Shown here: piece by piece, positions 25,140 through 34,939 of the stretch
Layout of the letters: each line of letters starts with the position of its first letter
How positions within the stretch are numbered: the stretch's first letter is position 1
NCBI GenBank assembly: GCA_964556005.1
Contig: CAZKUR010000009.1
Location: forward strand, 13,816-77,815
Source: CAZKUR01 sp964556005
Lineage (GTDB): Bacteria > Bacteroidota > Ignavibacteria > Ignavibacteriales > Ignavibacteriaceae
Reading direction: 5' to 3'
Length of the DNA stretch: 64,000 bases
Position numbers and translations under genes: made by a program
Notes under the pieces: model-generated
Told to the model about the DNA's origin: nothing
The model's input: only the letters and a program-made list of their open reading frames with translations
Databases searched by the model: none

Positions 25140-27094
25140 AATTCATTAAAAAGTATTTTGCTGTTCTAACGGGGTTATTCGTATTTTTAATTTATTTAAC
25201 AACTTTAGCTCCATCGGTTGTCGAAATCGATTCGGGAGAATTAACAACGGTTCAAGCATTACTTGGAATTGCACACCCGACAGGCTACCCGCTGTTTACT
25301 ATGATAGGCCATTTATTTTCGCTTATCCCTTTTCCCTTTTCAAAAGTATTTCAGCTTAATCTTCTTACGGCAATATGGTGCTCATTAGCTGTTGGAGTGT
25401 TCGTTTATACGGCAAAATTCATTCTGGATAATATCCACGAATTTAAAGTTGATAAACCGGTAAAAAAAACCATCGCCCCTAAAAAGAAAGGCAAAAAAGA
25501 AAAATCGCTCCCAAATGTAAGTAAGGTTTTAAAAAATGAGATAACCGAATCAAAAAGATTTTTCGCTCCTGTTTTAGGCGGTTTAATTTTAGCTTTCAGC
25601 AGAACTTTTTGGTTTCAGAGTACTTCAGTTGAAGTTTACTCGCTCCAATTGTTTCTGTTTACCTTGATAATTTTTTCTCTTGTGCGTGCTTTTATCAGCA
25701 AGGAGAAAACTTTTAAGTTGAGTTTAAAAAATCCATGGATAGTATTTGCAATTTTTCTTGCATTGGGTTTTTCAAACCACATGACCACGCTCTTAATTCT
25801 CCCTGCTGCTGCTTATTTATTTTTCCTGAAGTTTGGGTTCAATAAAGAAAGTTTTATAAAAATCGGGTTGATGCTGATATTCTTCATCCCGCTTTTGATA
25901 ATTATGTATTCGTATTTGCCAATCAGGGCTGCACAAAATCCTCCGTTAAATTGGGGCAACCCAACGGACCTTGCGAAAATTTACCGGCACGTGAGCGGCA
26001 AGCAGTACCAAGTTTGGCTGTTCACTTCTATTACGGCAGCAAAAAAACAGTTGATTTATTTTATAAATAATCTCCCGAATGAATTCTCAATCGGTTTGTT
26101 CATTGCTTTGATAGGATTATTTTTTTCGTATAAAATAGGTAAAAGAATTTTTGTTTTCCTCTTAATTTTATTTTTATTCACAGTGTTATATTCCATCAAC
26201 TATGAAATTCATGATATCGATTCATATTTTCTTTTAGCTTATATAGCACTAGGATTTTTTTCCGTTTTCGGAATAGTCTATATTCTTAACACGTTAAAGC
26301 TGAATAAATATTCATACCTTCTTTCTACAAGTTTGATACTGATTTTTATTGTTGTCCAGGTTTATTCAAATTACAGTGAAGTAAACCAGAGTGATACATA
26401 TATTTTTAAAGACTATACAAAAGGGTTAATCGGCAGTACAAATAAAAATTCACTAATTTTAAGTTATCAATGGGATTACTTTGTTTCGGCCTCTTATTAT
26501 TTCCAGTATGTCGAAAATTACAGGCGTGATGTAACCATAGTCGATAAAGAATTGCTGAGAAGATCATGGTATTATCATCAAATTCAAACCGATCATCCGC
26601 ATGTGCTCGACAGCCTTCATACAGAAGTTAATCTTTTTCTCGATGCATTAAAGCCGTTTGAAAGCGGCGGTAATTTCGATTCACAATTGCTTGAACGCCT
26701 TTACCAGGGAATTATGACTGGGTTGGTTGAGACTAATATTCATACAAAAGATGTTTATATCGGGCCTGAACTTTTCGAGAATGAAATGCAGAAAGGGCAA
26801 TTTCGATTGCCTGCCGGATATACTTTAGTCCCGGAATTATTTTTATTCAAGGTTGCAAAAGGTAATGCATATGTTCCCGCTCCCGATCCTAATTTTAAAT
26901 TAAGGTTACCTGAAGATCAAAATGATTACTCTAGGTTTATTGAAAATACGGTTGGTTCAATGCTTGCAAGAAGAGCTTTATACGAAATGCATTACGATAA
27001 AGTGGAAAGGGCAAGGATTTATATAAATAAAATCAAACAGGATTTCCCGGATTACAGAATACCGGAATCTTTACTGAATGTAATAGAGAAATAA
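25136..27094 (+). CDS. DUF2723 multi-pass membrane protein (glycosyltransferase-like)
   Basis: The 652-residue protein begins with a membrane segment followed by T-L-A-P-S-V-V-E-I-D-S-G-E-L and G-I-A-H-P-T-G-Y-P-L-F (about 46-56), the hallmark of DUF2723. About ten membrane helices occupy residues 8-410, interrupted by a Lys-rich loop (about 105-130); the last 230 residues are soluble. DUF2723 proteins are related to GT-C-fold protein O-mannosyltransferases, where an Asp near the first loop is catalytic; the D-S-G-E here fits. It starts at TTG overlapping the glnE stop (TTGA). Substrate unknown. Confidence 0.82.
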   Translation: MKFIKKYFAVLTGLFVFLIYLTTLAPSVVEIDSGELTTVQALLGIAHPTGYPLFTMIGHLFSLIPFPFSKVFQLNLLTAIWCSLAVGVFVYTAKFILDNIHEFKVDKPVKKTIAPKKKGKKEKSLPNVSKVLKNEITESKRFFAPVLGGLILAFSRTFWFQSTSVEVYSLQLFLFTLIIFSLVRAFISKEKTFKLSLKNPWIVFAIFLALGFSNHMTTLLILPAAAYLFFLKFGFNKESFIKIGLMLIFFIPLLIIMYSYLPIRAAQNPPLNWGNPTDLAKIYRHVSGKQYQVWLFTSITAAKKQLIYFINNLPNEFSIGLFIALIGLFFSYKIGKRIFVFLLILFLFTVLYSINYEIHDIDSYFLLAYIALGFFSVFGIVYILNTLKLNKYSYLLSTSLILIFIVVQVYSNYSEVNQSDTYIFKDYTKGLIGSTNKNSLILSYQWDYFVSASYYFQYVENYRRDVTIVDKELLRRSWYYHQIQTDHPHVLDSLHTEVNLFLDALKPFESGGNFDSQLLERLYQGIMTGLVETNIHTKDVYIGPELFENEMQKGQFRLPAGYTLVPELFLFKVAKGNAYVPAPDPNFKLRLPEDQNDYSRFIENTVGSMLARRALYEMHYDKVERARIYINKIKQDFPDYRIPESLLNVIEK

Positions 27095-27349
27095 AAAAAT
27101 CTTAATCGATGATTTTCAAAAATTAGAGATGTTTCAGAATGTAATCTATGGATCGCGGATAAAACGGATTACGCAGATTTTTATAAATAGAAAAAACTTT
27201 TTATTACTCTCACGTTATACATCTATTTTTCACATAAGCAATCAGGAAACGTTCTGTCCTTCAAACATACATTTCTTTAATGACATTTTTGCTTATCTAA
27301 CTAAAACAAAGTAAATATCATTTTAAATAGCACTTCAGAACTGCTGTTT

Positions 27350-28438
27350 CTATTTCGCTTCGTCAATCAAATCTTCAATTCTATCTTTGCTCAATTGAGC
27401 TTTTGTTAAAAAGGATTGAAGCGTTACGTCCATCTGTTGAATTAGGTTTCTTTTATAATATTTCGGAGCGTACAAAGAACCATCGAGCATATAAACCCTT
27501 TTAGTTTTGGGATCGTAGAATGTATAATTGACAAAAGGCCCGCCCATTCCTTTTGTATTTAATTCCCAAAGCCCTTGAGTTAGGATTGCATATCGGCCGT
27601 TAAAATTGACTTCGCTTGTCATAAAATAGTCTTTGGCAATAATAACGAAAGAACTGTCATCGGTAGTTCTGTAAAATTTCTTCGTCATTCTATTTCGTAT
27701 CGCTCTAATTGAATCGGCATTTAAATAAGCCGGGGATGCATTATTTATCCAATGTACAAAAATCCATCGTTCCATATCGCTGTTAGGCGCTCTTCTAAAC
27801 CAGACAAAATTATTTTTAGGATTATCGACTGCCACAACAAAATCTGCCTGTACGTAAATTATCCAGCCGTATTCCTTTAATAATTTTCCTTCAATTTTTT
27901 CATTCTCAAACCGCGGAGTATAAAGAGTTTCCTTAAGCCTGTTATCCGACGCTTTTTGAAATGAATAGAGAAGATTATCTTTTTCCCTGAATATTTTAAA
28001 CTCCAGCGATTCGAGATTTTCTGCAGTTAAAATCATAACAAGCTGATGATTGGCCCATAAGTTTTTTCTTTGAATAATAAAATCCGGAACAGTTTTTATC
28101 TTCTGCAGCAGGGAAGAATCGACTACTGACTTTATGTATTTCGAAACAGCCGAGTTTGAATTGAGCGGTGCAAGTAAAATAATACTCTTATATAATTTAA
28201 ATTTTTCAAGCTGAGCTAACGTTATTCGTTTTAAATTGAATAATTCTTCAGGCTGAGGAGTATAAATTATTTTTTCAAATGCAGAATCAAGGGCAGTCTG
28301 CAGATAATTATAATCGTTTGAATCGGCAACTACAACAATCTGGTTTTCCGGCCCGTAAGCCTCCTGTTTAACGCCGCATGAATTTAAAACTAAGGAGAGA
28401 GCTAATATCGTTATAAAAAAAGAAATCTTTTTCATCAT
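27350..28438 (-). CDS. DUF4837 lipoprotein
   Basis: The open frame could start at 28501, but the signal peptide begins at M-M-K-K-I-S-F-F, with ATG codons at 28438 and 28435. GAGGTG lies just upstream and the first ATG overlaps the stop of the preceding gene. The lipobox is L-N-S-C (about 17-20). The mature protein of about 340 residues has the DUF4837 opening G-P-E-N-Q-I-V-V-V-A-D and later W-I-F-V-H-W-I-N and G-G-P-F-V-N-Y-T. The family is restricted to Bacteroidota-type bacteria and has no known function. It ends the long greA-to-DUF4837 unit. Confidence 0.8.
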   Translation of the reverse strand: MMKKISFFITILALSLVLNSCGVKQEAYGPENQIVVVADSNDYNYLQTALDSAFEKIIYTPQPEELFNLKRITLAQLEKFKLYKSIILLAPLNSNSAVSKYIKSVVDSSLLQKIKTVPDFIIQRKNLWANHQLVMILTAENLESLEFKIFREKDNLLYSFQKASDNRLKETLYTPRFENEKIEGKLLKEYGWIIYVQADFVVAVDNPKNNFVWFRRAPNSDMERWIFVHWINNASPAYLNADSIRAIRNRMTKKFYRTTDDSSFVIIAKDYFMTSEVNFNGRYAILTQGLWELNTKGMGGPFVNYTFYDPKTKRVYMLDGSLYAPKYYKRNLIQQMDVTLQSFLTKAQLSKDRIEDLIDEAK

Positions 28439-29106
28439 CACCTCGGAACGTTGGATAATATTAATGATACACCGGGTAATAGAATTGAATACAGGGCCCA
28501 CATTGTCAGCCCGGTTGTTATGGGAATCGATAAATTATCATCGGCTAATCCGAATGAAATATTTTCTGCAATTGCACCCACAGCAGCGCCAATTATCCCG
28601 ATAATATATTCAGTGAAAGAATAGTCTATTTTAGGTGTAAATAAAACCACTATCGTTGCACTTAAAAAAAAAGCCAAAGTTCCTTCAAGGCTTTTAAATA
28701 AAAACTTATGTTTGCCGTACCTCCTTCCGATAAGAGCAGCCATTGAATCGCTTACAATTAATATTGCAAAACAAGTGATGAAAATAACCTTCGGAAAGAT
28801 AATAACGCTAATCAAAGCGGATAATAACACATAAGTTGCCCCGTTAAGAGTTTTCTTTTTAGTATTTATTTCATGTTTTCTTAAAAGGAATCCGAAAAAC
28901 TTATAAAAATATTTTCCGAATGAAGGAGAAAAATATCTTGTTATATCAATTACCAAGGCTAAAAAGGTAAGAATTCCGAGGATAATAACTGCAGTCGATT
29001 GGGGGATAAAGTAATAAACTGCCGGGATTGAAAGAGAGAAGAGATGAATTAATTTTCTGACTAATTCATCTCTATAATTAATTGTTCCATTATCAGTTGG
29101 AATCAT
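28438..29106 (-). CDS. SEC59/DGK1/VTE5-type polyprenol or phytol kinase-like membrane protein
   Basis: The 222-residue protein has about six or seven membrane helices. The pattern E-L-V-R-K-L-I-H-L (about 14-22), L-N-G-A-T-Y-V-L-L and V-S-D-S-M-A-A-L-I-G-R-R-Y-G-K-H-K (about 118-134) matches the CTP-dependent lipid kinase family containing dolichol kinase Sec59, yeast Dgk1 and plant phytol kinase VTE5, which is related to phosphatidate cytidylyltransferases. The lipid substrate is unknown. It overlaps ftsH by 14 bases and the DUF4837 gene by about 3. Confidence 0.8.
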   Translation of the reverse strand: MIPTDNGTINYRDELVRKLIHLFSLSIPAVYYFIPQSTAVIILGILTFLALVIDITRYFSPSFGKYFYKFFGFLLRKHEINTKKKTLNGATYVLLSALISVIIFPKVIFITCFAILIVSDSMAALIGRRYGKHKFLFKSLEGTLAFFLSATIVVLFTPKIDYSFTEYIIGIIGAAVGAIAENISFGLADDNLSIPITTGLTMWALYSILLPGVSLILSNVPR

Positions 29107-31192
29107 CTTTAGGTGCGGATTCCTTAAGTTTTCTTTGCTCCAATAATTTTTTTACATGTTCAGGCATTTCTTTTTCACTATCTTTACCGTCGACACCGTT
29201 TTTCTTAACAGGCGGTAACTCTTCACCATTGATGATTTTATCTATTTCGGATGAATCGAGGATTTCTCTCTCAAGCAGTTCAACAGCAAGCTTGTGCAGT
29301 GCTTCAAGATTGTCGGCAAGAATTTTTTCGGCCCTGACTTCGGCATCGTTAACAATTCTTCTTACTTCGTCGTCAATTTCTATTGCAACTTTTTCACTAT
29401 AGTCTCTATGCTTTTGGATTTCGCGTCCCAAAAAAATTTCTTCTTCTTTTGCACCGTAGCTTAAAGGACCAAGCTTATCGCTCATTCCCCATTCGCAAAC
29501 CATTTTTCTTGCTATGCCGGTTGCTTTTTCGATATCATTGCCTGCACCGGTTGTATAATGGTTGAATACCAATTTTTCAGCCGCTCTGCCTCCGAGAGCA
29601 TAAGTAATAATGGCCTCAAGATATTCTCTTGAGTATGTATGTTTTTCATCGATTGGCAAATAGCTGGTTACACCTAATGCTCTTCCGCGTGGTATAATAG
29701 TAACTTTATGAACCGGATCTGCTTCGGGAAGCATTCTCGCAACAAGCACATGACCGATTTCATGATAAGCGGTTGTTTTCTTTTCTTCTTCCGAAATGAT
29801 GAGGCTTTTTCTTTCCATTCCCATCATTACTTTATCTTTCGCCTCTTCAAAATCAACCATCTGAACTTTTTTCTTATTCTTTCTTGCGGCAAGCAAAGCA
29901 GCTTCGTTAACAAGATTTGCAAGTTCAGCACCGGCTAATCCAGGAGTTCCTTTGGCGACAACGTCTAATTTTACATCGATGTCCAACGGAATTATCCTCG
30001 TATGAACTTTCAATATTCCTTCTCTTCCTTTTACATCGGGGCGATCGACAACTACCTGCCGGTCAAATCTTCCCGGCCTTAACAATGCAGGATCGAGAAC
30101 ATCCGGACGGTTTGTAGCTGCAATAATAATAACACCCGTATTCTGCTCAAATCCATCCATTTCAACCAACAACTGATTTAATGTTTGTTCACGCTCATCA
30201 TGCCCGCCGCCAAGGCCAGCACCTCTATGTCTTCCAACGGCATCAATTTCATCAATAAAAATTATGCACGGCGCATTCTTTTTCCCTTGTTCAAATAGAT
30301 CCCTTACTCTGCTTGCACCTACACCGACAAACATTTCAACAAAATCGGCACCGCTTATTGAAAAGAATGGAACGCCGGCTTCACCTGCTACTGCTCTTGC
30401 CAATAAAGTTTTACCGGTTCCGGGTGGGCCTAAAAGCAATACACCTTTTGGAATTTTTCCGCCTAACTTCTGAAATTTAGTCGGCTCTTTTAAAAATTCA
30501 ATTGTTTCCTGTAACTCGAGTTTTGCCTCATCGGCGCCGGCTACATCGTTAAAAGTTATTCGTTGTGCAGATTGGGTGATAAGCTTAGCTTTGCTTTTGC
30601 CGAATGAAAATATTCCTCTTGTTCCTCCGCCTGTGCCCTGCATCCGTCTTATAATAATAAATCCCCAACCGATAATTAATACCCATGGCAAAATTCCAAT
30701 TAAGATATTCAGCCATTCATTCGATTGTTTTTCGAAAGTATAATTTATATCTTTTTCTTTCCACAAGGTTTCCTGTTCTTTTATTACAGGTTCAGGAAGA
30801 TATACGGAAATATTTTTAACATCTTTTTTACCGCCGATGTTCATACTTTTATTCAGCTCAGCTTTGAAATAATAATCATTAACATCGGTTTTTGTAATTG
30901 TCGCTTTATGTATATCACCGCCTTCCAGCAGACTTTCATATTGATTGTAAGTTATATCAACATAATCCGTATTGTTGGATCTAAATACCTGCATAACAAT
31001 TACTGCCGCAACTATTACAGCACCCCAGCCAAAAACAAGCCTTATTATTTTTGACCAATCAAAATTATCGTTTGGCCCGTTGGAACCGCCGGAAAATTTG
31101 GACGGTTTATTGGATGGGGGTTTATTAGGTTGATTAGAGTTATTATCAGCCATACTTAATTTTATAATATTAATAAATGTCTTCATCAGCAA
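29093..31192 (-). CDS. ftsH: ATP-dependent zinc metalloprotease FtsH
   Basis: FtsH is a membrane-anchored AAA protease that degrades membrane and regulatory proteins. Up to 699 residues: Asn-rich N-terminus, first membrane segment at about 52-68, periplasmic domain, second segment at about 165-180, Walker A G-P-P-G-T-G-K-T (about 254), Walker B C-I-I-F-I-D-E-I-D, and the zinc site H-E-I-G-H (about 477). The longest frame starts at TTG 31192 directly after the hpt stop, with GAGG inside hpt; ATG 31186 or M-A-D-N-N at 31153 are alternatives, and 31153 gives the cleanest N-terminus. tilS-hpt-ftsH order is conserved in many bacteria. Confidence 0.96.
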   Translation of the reverse strand: MLMKTFINIIKLSMADNNSNQPNKPPSNKPSKFSGGSNGPNDNFDWSKIIRLVFGWGAVIVAAVIVMQVFRSNNTDYVDITYNQYESLLEGGDIHKATITKTDVNDYYFKAELNKSMNIGGKKDVKNISVYLPEPVIKEQETLWKEKDINYTFEKQSNEWLNILIGILPWVLIIGWGFIIIRRMQGTGGGTRGIFSFGKSKAKLITQSAQRITFNDVAGADEAKLELQETIEFLKEPTKFQKLGGKIPKGVLLLGPPGTGKTLLARAVAGEAGVPFFSISGADFVEMFVGVGASRVRDLFEQGKKNAPCIIFIDEIDAVGRHRGAGLGGGHDEREQTLNQLLVEMDGFEQNTGVIIIAATNRPDVLDPALLRPGRFDRQVVVDRPDVKGREGILKVHTRIIPLDIDVKLDVVAKGTPGLAGAELANLVNEAALLAARKNKKKVQMVDFEEAKDKVMMGMERKSLIISEEEKKTTAYHEIGHVLVARMLPEADPVHKVTIIPRGRALGVTSYLPIDEKHTYSREYLEAIITYALGGRAAEKLVFNHYTTGAGNDIEKATGIARKMVCEWGMSDKLGPLSYGAKEEEIFLGREIQKHRDYSEKVAIEIDDEVRRIVNDAEVRAEKILADNLEALHKLAVELLEREILDSSEIDKIINGEELPPVKKNGVDGKDSEKEMPEHVKKLLEQRKLKESAPKDDSN

Positions 31193-31762
31193 TTATTGTT
31201 CCTCACTTAATACGTAAATATTAGTCAAATTTCTATATTTTTGTGCGTAATCCAATCCATATCCTATCACAAATTTACTGGGAATTTCAAAACCAATATA
31301 ATCAATTTTTACATTATATTTAAGACTATTTGGCTTAAATAGCAAGGTGATTACCTTCATACTTGAAGGTTTCGACTTCTGAAACATCCCTTCGATAAAT
31401 TTAATTGAGAGGCCGGAATCTACAATATCTTCGACAATTATGATGTGCCGGTCATTCACGTCGCAGTTTAACTCTTTAAGTAAGGTGACATTGCCGGAAG
31501 ATAATTTTTCATCGCCGTAGCTCGACAACTTGAAAAAATCTATTTCACAGTCAATTGTAATATTCTTCAACAGATCGGACAGAAACATAAACGAACCGTT
31601 TAGAACTCCGATAAATATCGGAGCTTTTCCTTTATATTCCTCTGTAATTTGTTTTCCCAACTCTTTAATTCTATTTTGAATTACTTCCTCAGTCAACAAG
31701 GGAACGAATACATCATTTCCTATTTTAATTTCCCCTTTGTCAGCTTTTTTTATCTGATCCAT
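31193..31762 (-). CDS. hpt: hypoxanthine phosphoribosyltransferase
   Basis: This purine salvage enzyme joins hypoxanthine or guanine to PRPP. The 189 residues have the early loop G-V-L-N-G-S-F-M-F (about 52-60), the PRPP motif I-I-I-V-E-D-I-V-D-S-G-L-S (about 102-114) and the base-binding K-F-V-I-G-Y-G-L-D-Y (about 163-172). Its start overlaps the 3' end of tilS by 13 bases and its stop touches ftsH. The tilS-hpt-ftsH neighbourhood matches that of Bacillus subtilis. Confidence 0.95.
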   Translation of the reverse strand: MDQIKKADKGEIKIGNDVFVPLLTEEVIQNRIKELGKQITEEYKGKAPIFIGVLNGSFMFLSDLLKNITIDCEIDFFKLSSYGDEKLSSGNVTLLKELNCDVNDRHIIIVEDIVDSGLSIKFIEGMFQKSKPSSMKVITLLFKPNSLKYNVKIDYIGFEIPSKFVIGYGLDYAQKYRNLTNIYVLSEEQ

Positions 31763-33117
31763 AATTCAATCACCTTATTTGTATTATTTTTTATTTTAAC
31801 TCTGTCGTCAATCCTATGGCCTATTACCCAAACTACATTTCCCTTGTTCGTCAGAAGCAATTGGTTCTTCTTTTTTGAAGAAGGTATTTTTATTTCATTC
31901 AAAAAATCAGAAATTTTTTTCGAACCATTTAAACCGAGTGGGAAAAACCTGTCCCCGCTTTTCCATTGCCTTATTATAAACTCATCGGCTAGTAAATCGG
32001 CGGAGATGTATTCTTTTTTCGGGTTGCCGGAAATCACGAAATTTTCTTTTTTACTTTTCCTTATTGATAATGTTTCATTATTAAACACCGCACTTTCGCC
32101 AATTTTTAATTTAAGCGGCTCACGGCTCATAATTTTTTTTGCCGGTGAAATAACAATTGAATTTCTCTCTTTAACTGCGCTCAAGCCGCCGCCAATTTTT
32201 ACCATTTTCCCGGTTTGACCTTCTATCAATTTGCTCAACGCCTCGATACCGGCATAATTAAATTCAAATGGGAATTTTTTCTTTAAAGCAAATCTTAAAA
32301 ATTCATCATGTAAATCTTCATCTATTAATTTCAGTTCGTTCAGATTTATTTCAAAATTACCATCTACAAATTTACAGATACTATCATAATATACGGTAAA
32401 AACTTTTTCCAGGTGCATCCTTATTTTCTTATAATTTTCCGAAGCCTTAAAAATTGCCTGGTTAAATTTCGGATTCAATTTTTTTTCAATTGACGGGATC
32501 ACCTCATTTCGCAGATAATTTCTTTCGTAATCAATGGATTCATTAGTCGGATCGATTCTAAATTTTATTCCGTAATAGTTCAAATATTTTAGAACTTCCT
32601 CTTTTGTTATTCCAAGAAAAGGGCGGATTATTTTATCCCTTTTATCCGGTATGCCGGAAATTCCATTTATACCTGTACCTTTAATTAAATTCAGCAAAAC
32701 AGTTTCAGTATTATCATTGCAAATATGTGCTGTTGAATTTTTATAAAAATTTTTTCCCTTACCATAATTTCCATGTTCCTTGTACCGTATATTCCTCCCG
32801 CCTAATTAAACTTAAATTTTGTTTTTTACCGAATAAGACTTCACGTTTTTTTTTACCGATGAAAATTCAATCTTTAGATTTCTGCAAAGTTCTCTGCAAA
32901 ATATTTCATCTTCATCGGCTTGTTTACCGCGCAGATTATGATTTAGATGAAAGGCACCAAGCTTTTTTATTTTAAACCTTTTTTGAAACTTATCCAGAAA
33001 ATGCAATAGAAAAACCGAATCGGGGCCCCCGCTCAACGCTGCAAGAATTTTCTCGTTATTTTGAATCAAACCTTTCGCATCAATAAACTTTATAACTTTT
33101 TGTTCTATGCTTTTCAT
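31750..33117 (-). pseudogene. tilS: tRNA(Ile)-lysidine synthetase, interrupted by two in-frame stops
   Basis: TilS converts C34 of tRNA-Ile(CAU) to lysidine and is essential in most bacteria. Codons 1-101 (33117-32812) hold the PP-loop L-S-G-G-P-D-S-V-F and H-L-N-H-N-L-R-G. Then come TAA, GTT, TAA (32814-32806). The same frame continues with R-N-I-R-Y, the conserved S-T-A-H-x3-D-N-T-E-T and L-I-K-G-T-G-I-N-G-I-S-G-I-P, and runs through to 31750. The junction corresponds to the usual S-L-E-E-A-x-R stretch, which is scrambled. The +1 frame there reads K-K-Q-N-L-S-L, so an insertion and a compensating deletion fit better than two point mutations. Sequencing or assembly error is a serious alternative. 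Confidence 0.85.
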
Positions 33118-33136
33118 TTATTATTTGTTACGAATT

Positions 33137-33748
33137 TCACGACAGAGAATTTTCTTCAGGCTTACTTTCCATTATTCTTTCCACGTATTTCCCGAGTACA
33201 TCAAATTCGAGGTTAACTGTGCTTCCGGGTTTTTTATCGGAGAATACAGTCTCTTTCCAGGTATGCGGAATGATACCGACTGAAAATTTATTGTCGTCAA
33301 GCCTTGCAACCGTCATACTTACTCCGTCAATTGCAACAGAACCTACATAAATTAAATATTTTTTAAATTCATCCGGAAACGAAATTGTTACAAAGTGACT
33401 GTTTGAAAGTTCTTTTACCTCAACAACTTTTCCTGTTGTATCAACATGCCCTAAAACAAAATGACCTCCGAGTCTTGCTTCAGCCTTTAACGGTCTTTCA
33501 AGATTTACCCTGTCATTTATTTTTAAATTACCGAGATTTGTCTTCAGCAAAGTTTCTTCGATAGTATCGACGGCAAAAACGGATTCGCTCTTTTCAACAA
33601 CAGTTAAGCAGCATCCGTTAACAGCAATACTGCTTCCGATGTCCAGGTCATCCATAACCATTTTGCCGGATATTTTTAACTGGTATCCGTCACCGGTCTC
33701 TATTTTTTCAACTAATTTACCTGTTTCTTCAACTAATCCTGTAAACAT
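33137..33748 (-). CDS. ribE: riboflavin synthase, alpha subunit
   Basis: This enzyme dismutates two 6,7-dimethyl-8-ribityllumazine to riboflavin. The 203 residues start M-F-T-G-L-V-E-E-T-G, the invariant opening, and contain two barrel repeats, each with a G-x-S-I-A/V-N/D-G motif (G-S-S-I-A-V-N-G-C-C-L-T at about 37 and G-S-V-A-I-D-G-V-S-M-T at about 136), plus G-G-H-F-V-L-G-H-V-D (about 94). It lies between ribD and tilS in the same direction. It is called ribC in some species. Confidence 0.95.
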   Translation of the reverse strand: MFTGLVEETGKLVEKIETGDGYQLKISGKMVMDDLDIGSSIAVNGCCLTVVEKSESVFAVDTIEETLLKTNLGNLKINDRVNLERPLKAEARLGGHFVLGHVDTTGKVVEVKELSNSHFVTISFPDEFKKYLIYVGSVAIDGVSMTVARLDDNKFSVGIIPHTWKETVFSDKKPGSTVNLEFDVLGKYVERIMESKPEENSLS

Positions 33749-33835
33749 TATAATTCTCTTATGAGGTTTTAAAAATAAATTCTTTGATTAAAATTAATAA
33801 AAATCTTTTACTGATAATAATTTGAAAGGGAGAGC

Positions 33836-34924
33836 CTATCTAGTAAGATCAACTAAAAGGTCTTCGCCGACTTTTTCAAAGTGATCAATTTTAATTTTCT
33901 GTGCTTTTTTAATATTTTTTATCCCGAGATCACCGATGCCGGGAATTCCGTCGCCTAAAATTTTGGGGCTTAAAAAGATTAATAGATCATCGAACAAATT
34001 TTCATATATAAATGAAGTAAATACTCCGCTTCCGCCTTCAACCAAAATAGATGATATCTTTCTTTTACCTAATTCCCTTAAAGCATTTTTTAAGTTCAAA
34101 CGATTCGGCCCGTCTTTTTTTACATACAATATATTTACTCCAAGCTTTTCCAATTTTCCTATTTTTCTTTTCCTATTAATATTATTTTGGGAAGTGATAA
34201 CTGTTAGTTTATTATCAATATTATTCTGAAAAATCTTGTGGCTCGTTTTTATTTTAAGGTCGGTATCTAAAATTATTCTGAAAGGATTCCTACCTTCAAT
34301 TAATCTAACAGTTAGGCTCGGATCATCTTTTATCACTGTACCCGATCCGATTAAAACAGCATCATAATACGAACGAAGACCATGCACATATCTTCTTGCA
34401 GGAAGCGAAGTTATCCACTTCGAGCCTCCGCTTCCATCGGCTATTTTTCCATCAATTGTTTGAGCAACTTTAAGAGTTACATAAGGAATTTGTTTTGTAA
34501 TAAACTTAAAAAAGAATTTATTCAGGTTTATGCACTCATTTTCAAGGACACCGACTTTCACATCGATACCCGCTCTTTTCAGCTTCCGTATACCGTTGCC
34601 GCTTACAAGCGGGTTCATATCCATTGTACCGATAACAACTCTTTTAATTTTCTTTTCAATTATTTTATCGACACACGGCGGAGTGTTGCCTTGATGGCTG
34701 CAAGGTTCGAGATTAACGTACATCGTTGAGCCTTCTACATTTTCTTTTGCTGAATCGAGAGCATTTATTTCAGCATGCTTATCCCCGTATTGTTTATGAA
34801 ACCCTGCACCGATTATACGATCGTCTTTTATAATAATACAGCCGACAAGTGGGTTGGGGCTTACATATCCCCTGCCTTTTTTTGCCAACTCAAGTGCAAG
34901 CTTTATATAGGATTCTTCGGTCAA
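33836..34924 (-). CDS. ribD: bifunctional riboflavin deaminase/reductase RibD
   Basis: RibD performs the deaminase and reductase steps of riboflavin synthesis. The 362 residues have the deaminase zinc site H-A-E (about 49-51) and P-C-S-H-Q-G-N-T-P-P-C (about 74-84), and a reductase domain from about 145 with D-G-K-I-A-D, G-S-G-T-V-I-K-D-D-P-S-L-T-V-R (about 193-207) and L-V-E-G-G-S-G-V-F-T-S-F (about 293). It follows greA by 15 bases and precedes ribE. No FMN riboswitch is recognisable upstream. ribA/ribB and ribH are not in the window. Confidence 0.95.
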   Translation of the reverse strand: MTEESYIKLALELAKKGRGYVSPNPLVGCIIIKDDRIIGAGFHKQYGDKHAEINALDSAKENVEGSTMYVNLEPCSHQGNTPPCVDKIIEKKIKRVVIGTMDMNPLVSGNGIRKLKRAGIDVKVGVLENECINLNKFFFKFITKQIPYVTLKVAQTIDGKIADGSGGSKWITSLPARRYVHGLRSYYDAVLIGSGTVIKDDPSLTVRLIEGRNPFRIILDTDLKIKTSHKIFQNNIDNKLTVITSQNNINRKRKIGKLEKLGVNILYVKKDGPNRLNLKNALRELGKRKISSILVEGGSGVFTSFIYENLFDDLLIFLSPKILGDGIPGIGDLGIKNIKKAQKIKIDHFEKVGEDLLVDLTR

Positions 34925-34939
34925 ATTAAATTAACCTCA

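Noticed and set aside
27129..27314. 61-codon open frame after the DUF2723 gene
   Set aside because: No RBS and no recognisable pattern; an AT-rich intergenic spacer is more likely.
34925..34939. FMN riboswitch in front of ribD
   Set aside because: Only 15 bases separate greA and ribD, and no RFN-type structure is visible upstream of greA or ribE.
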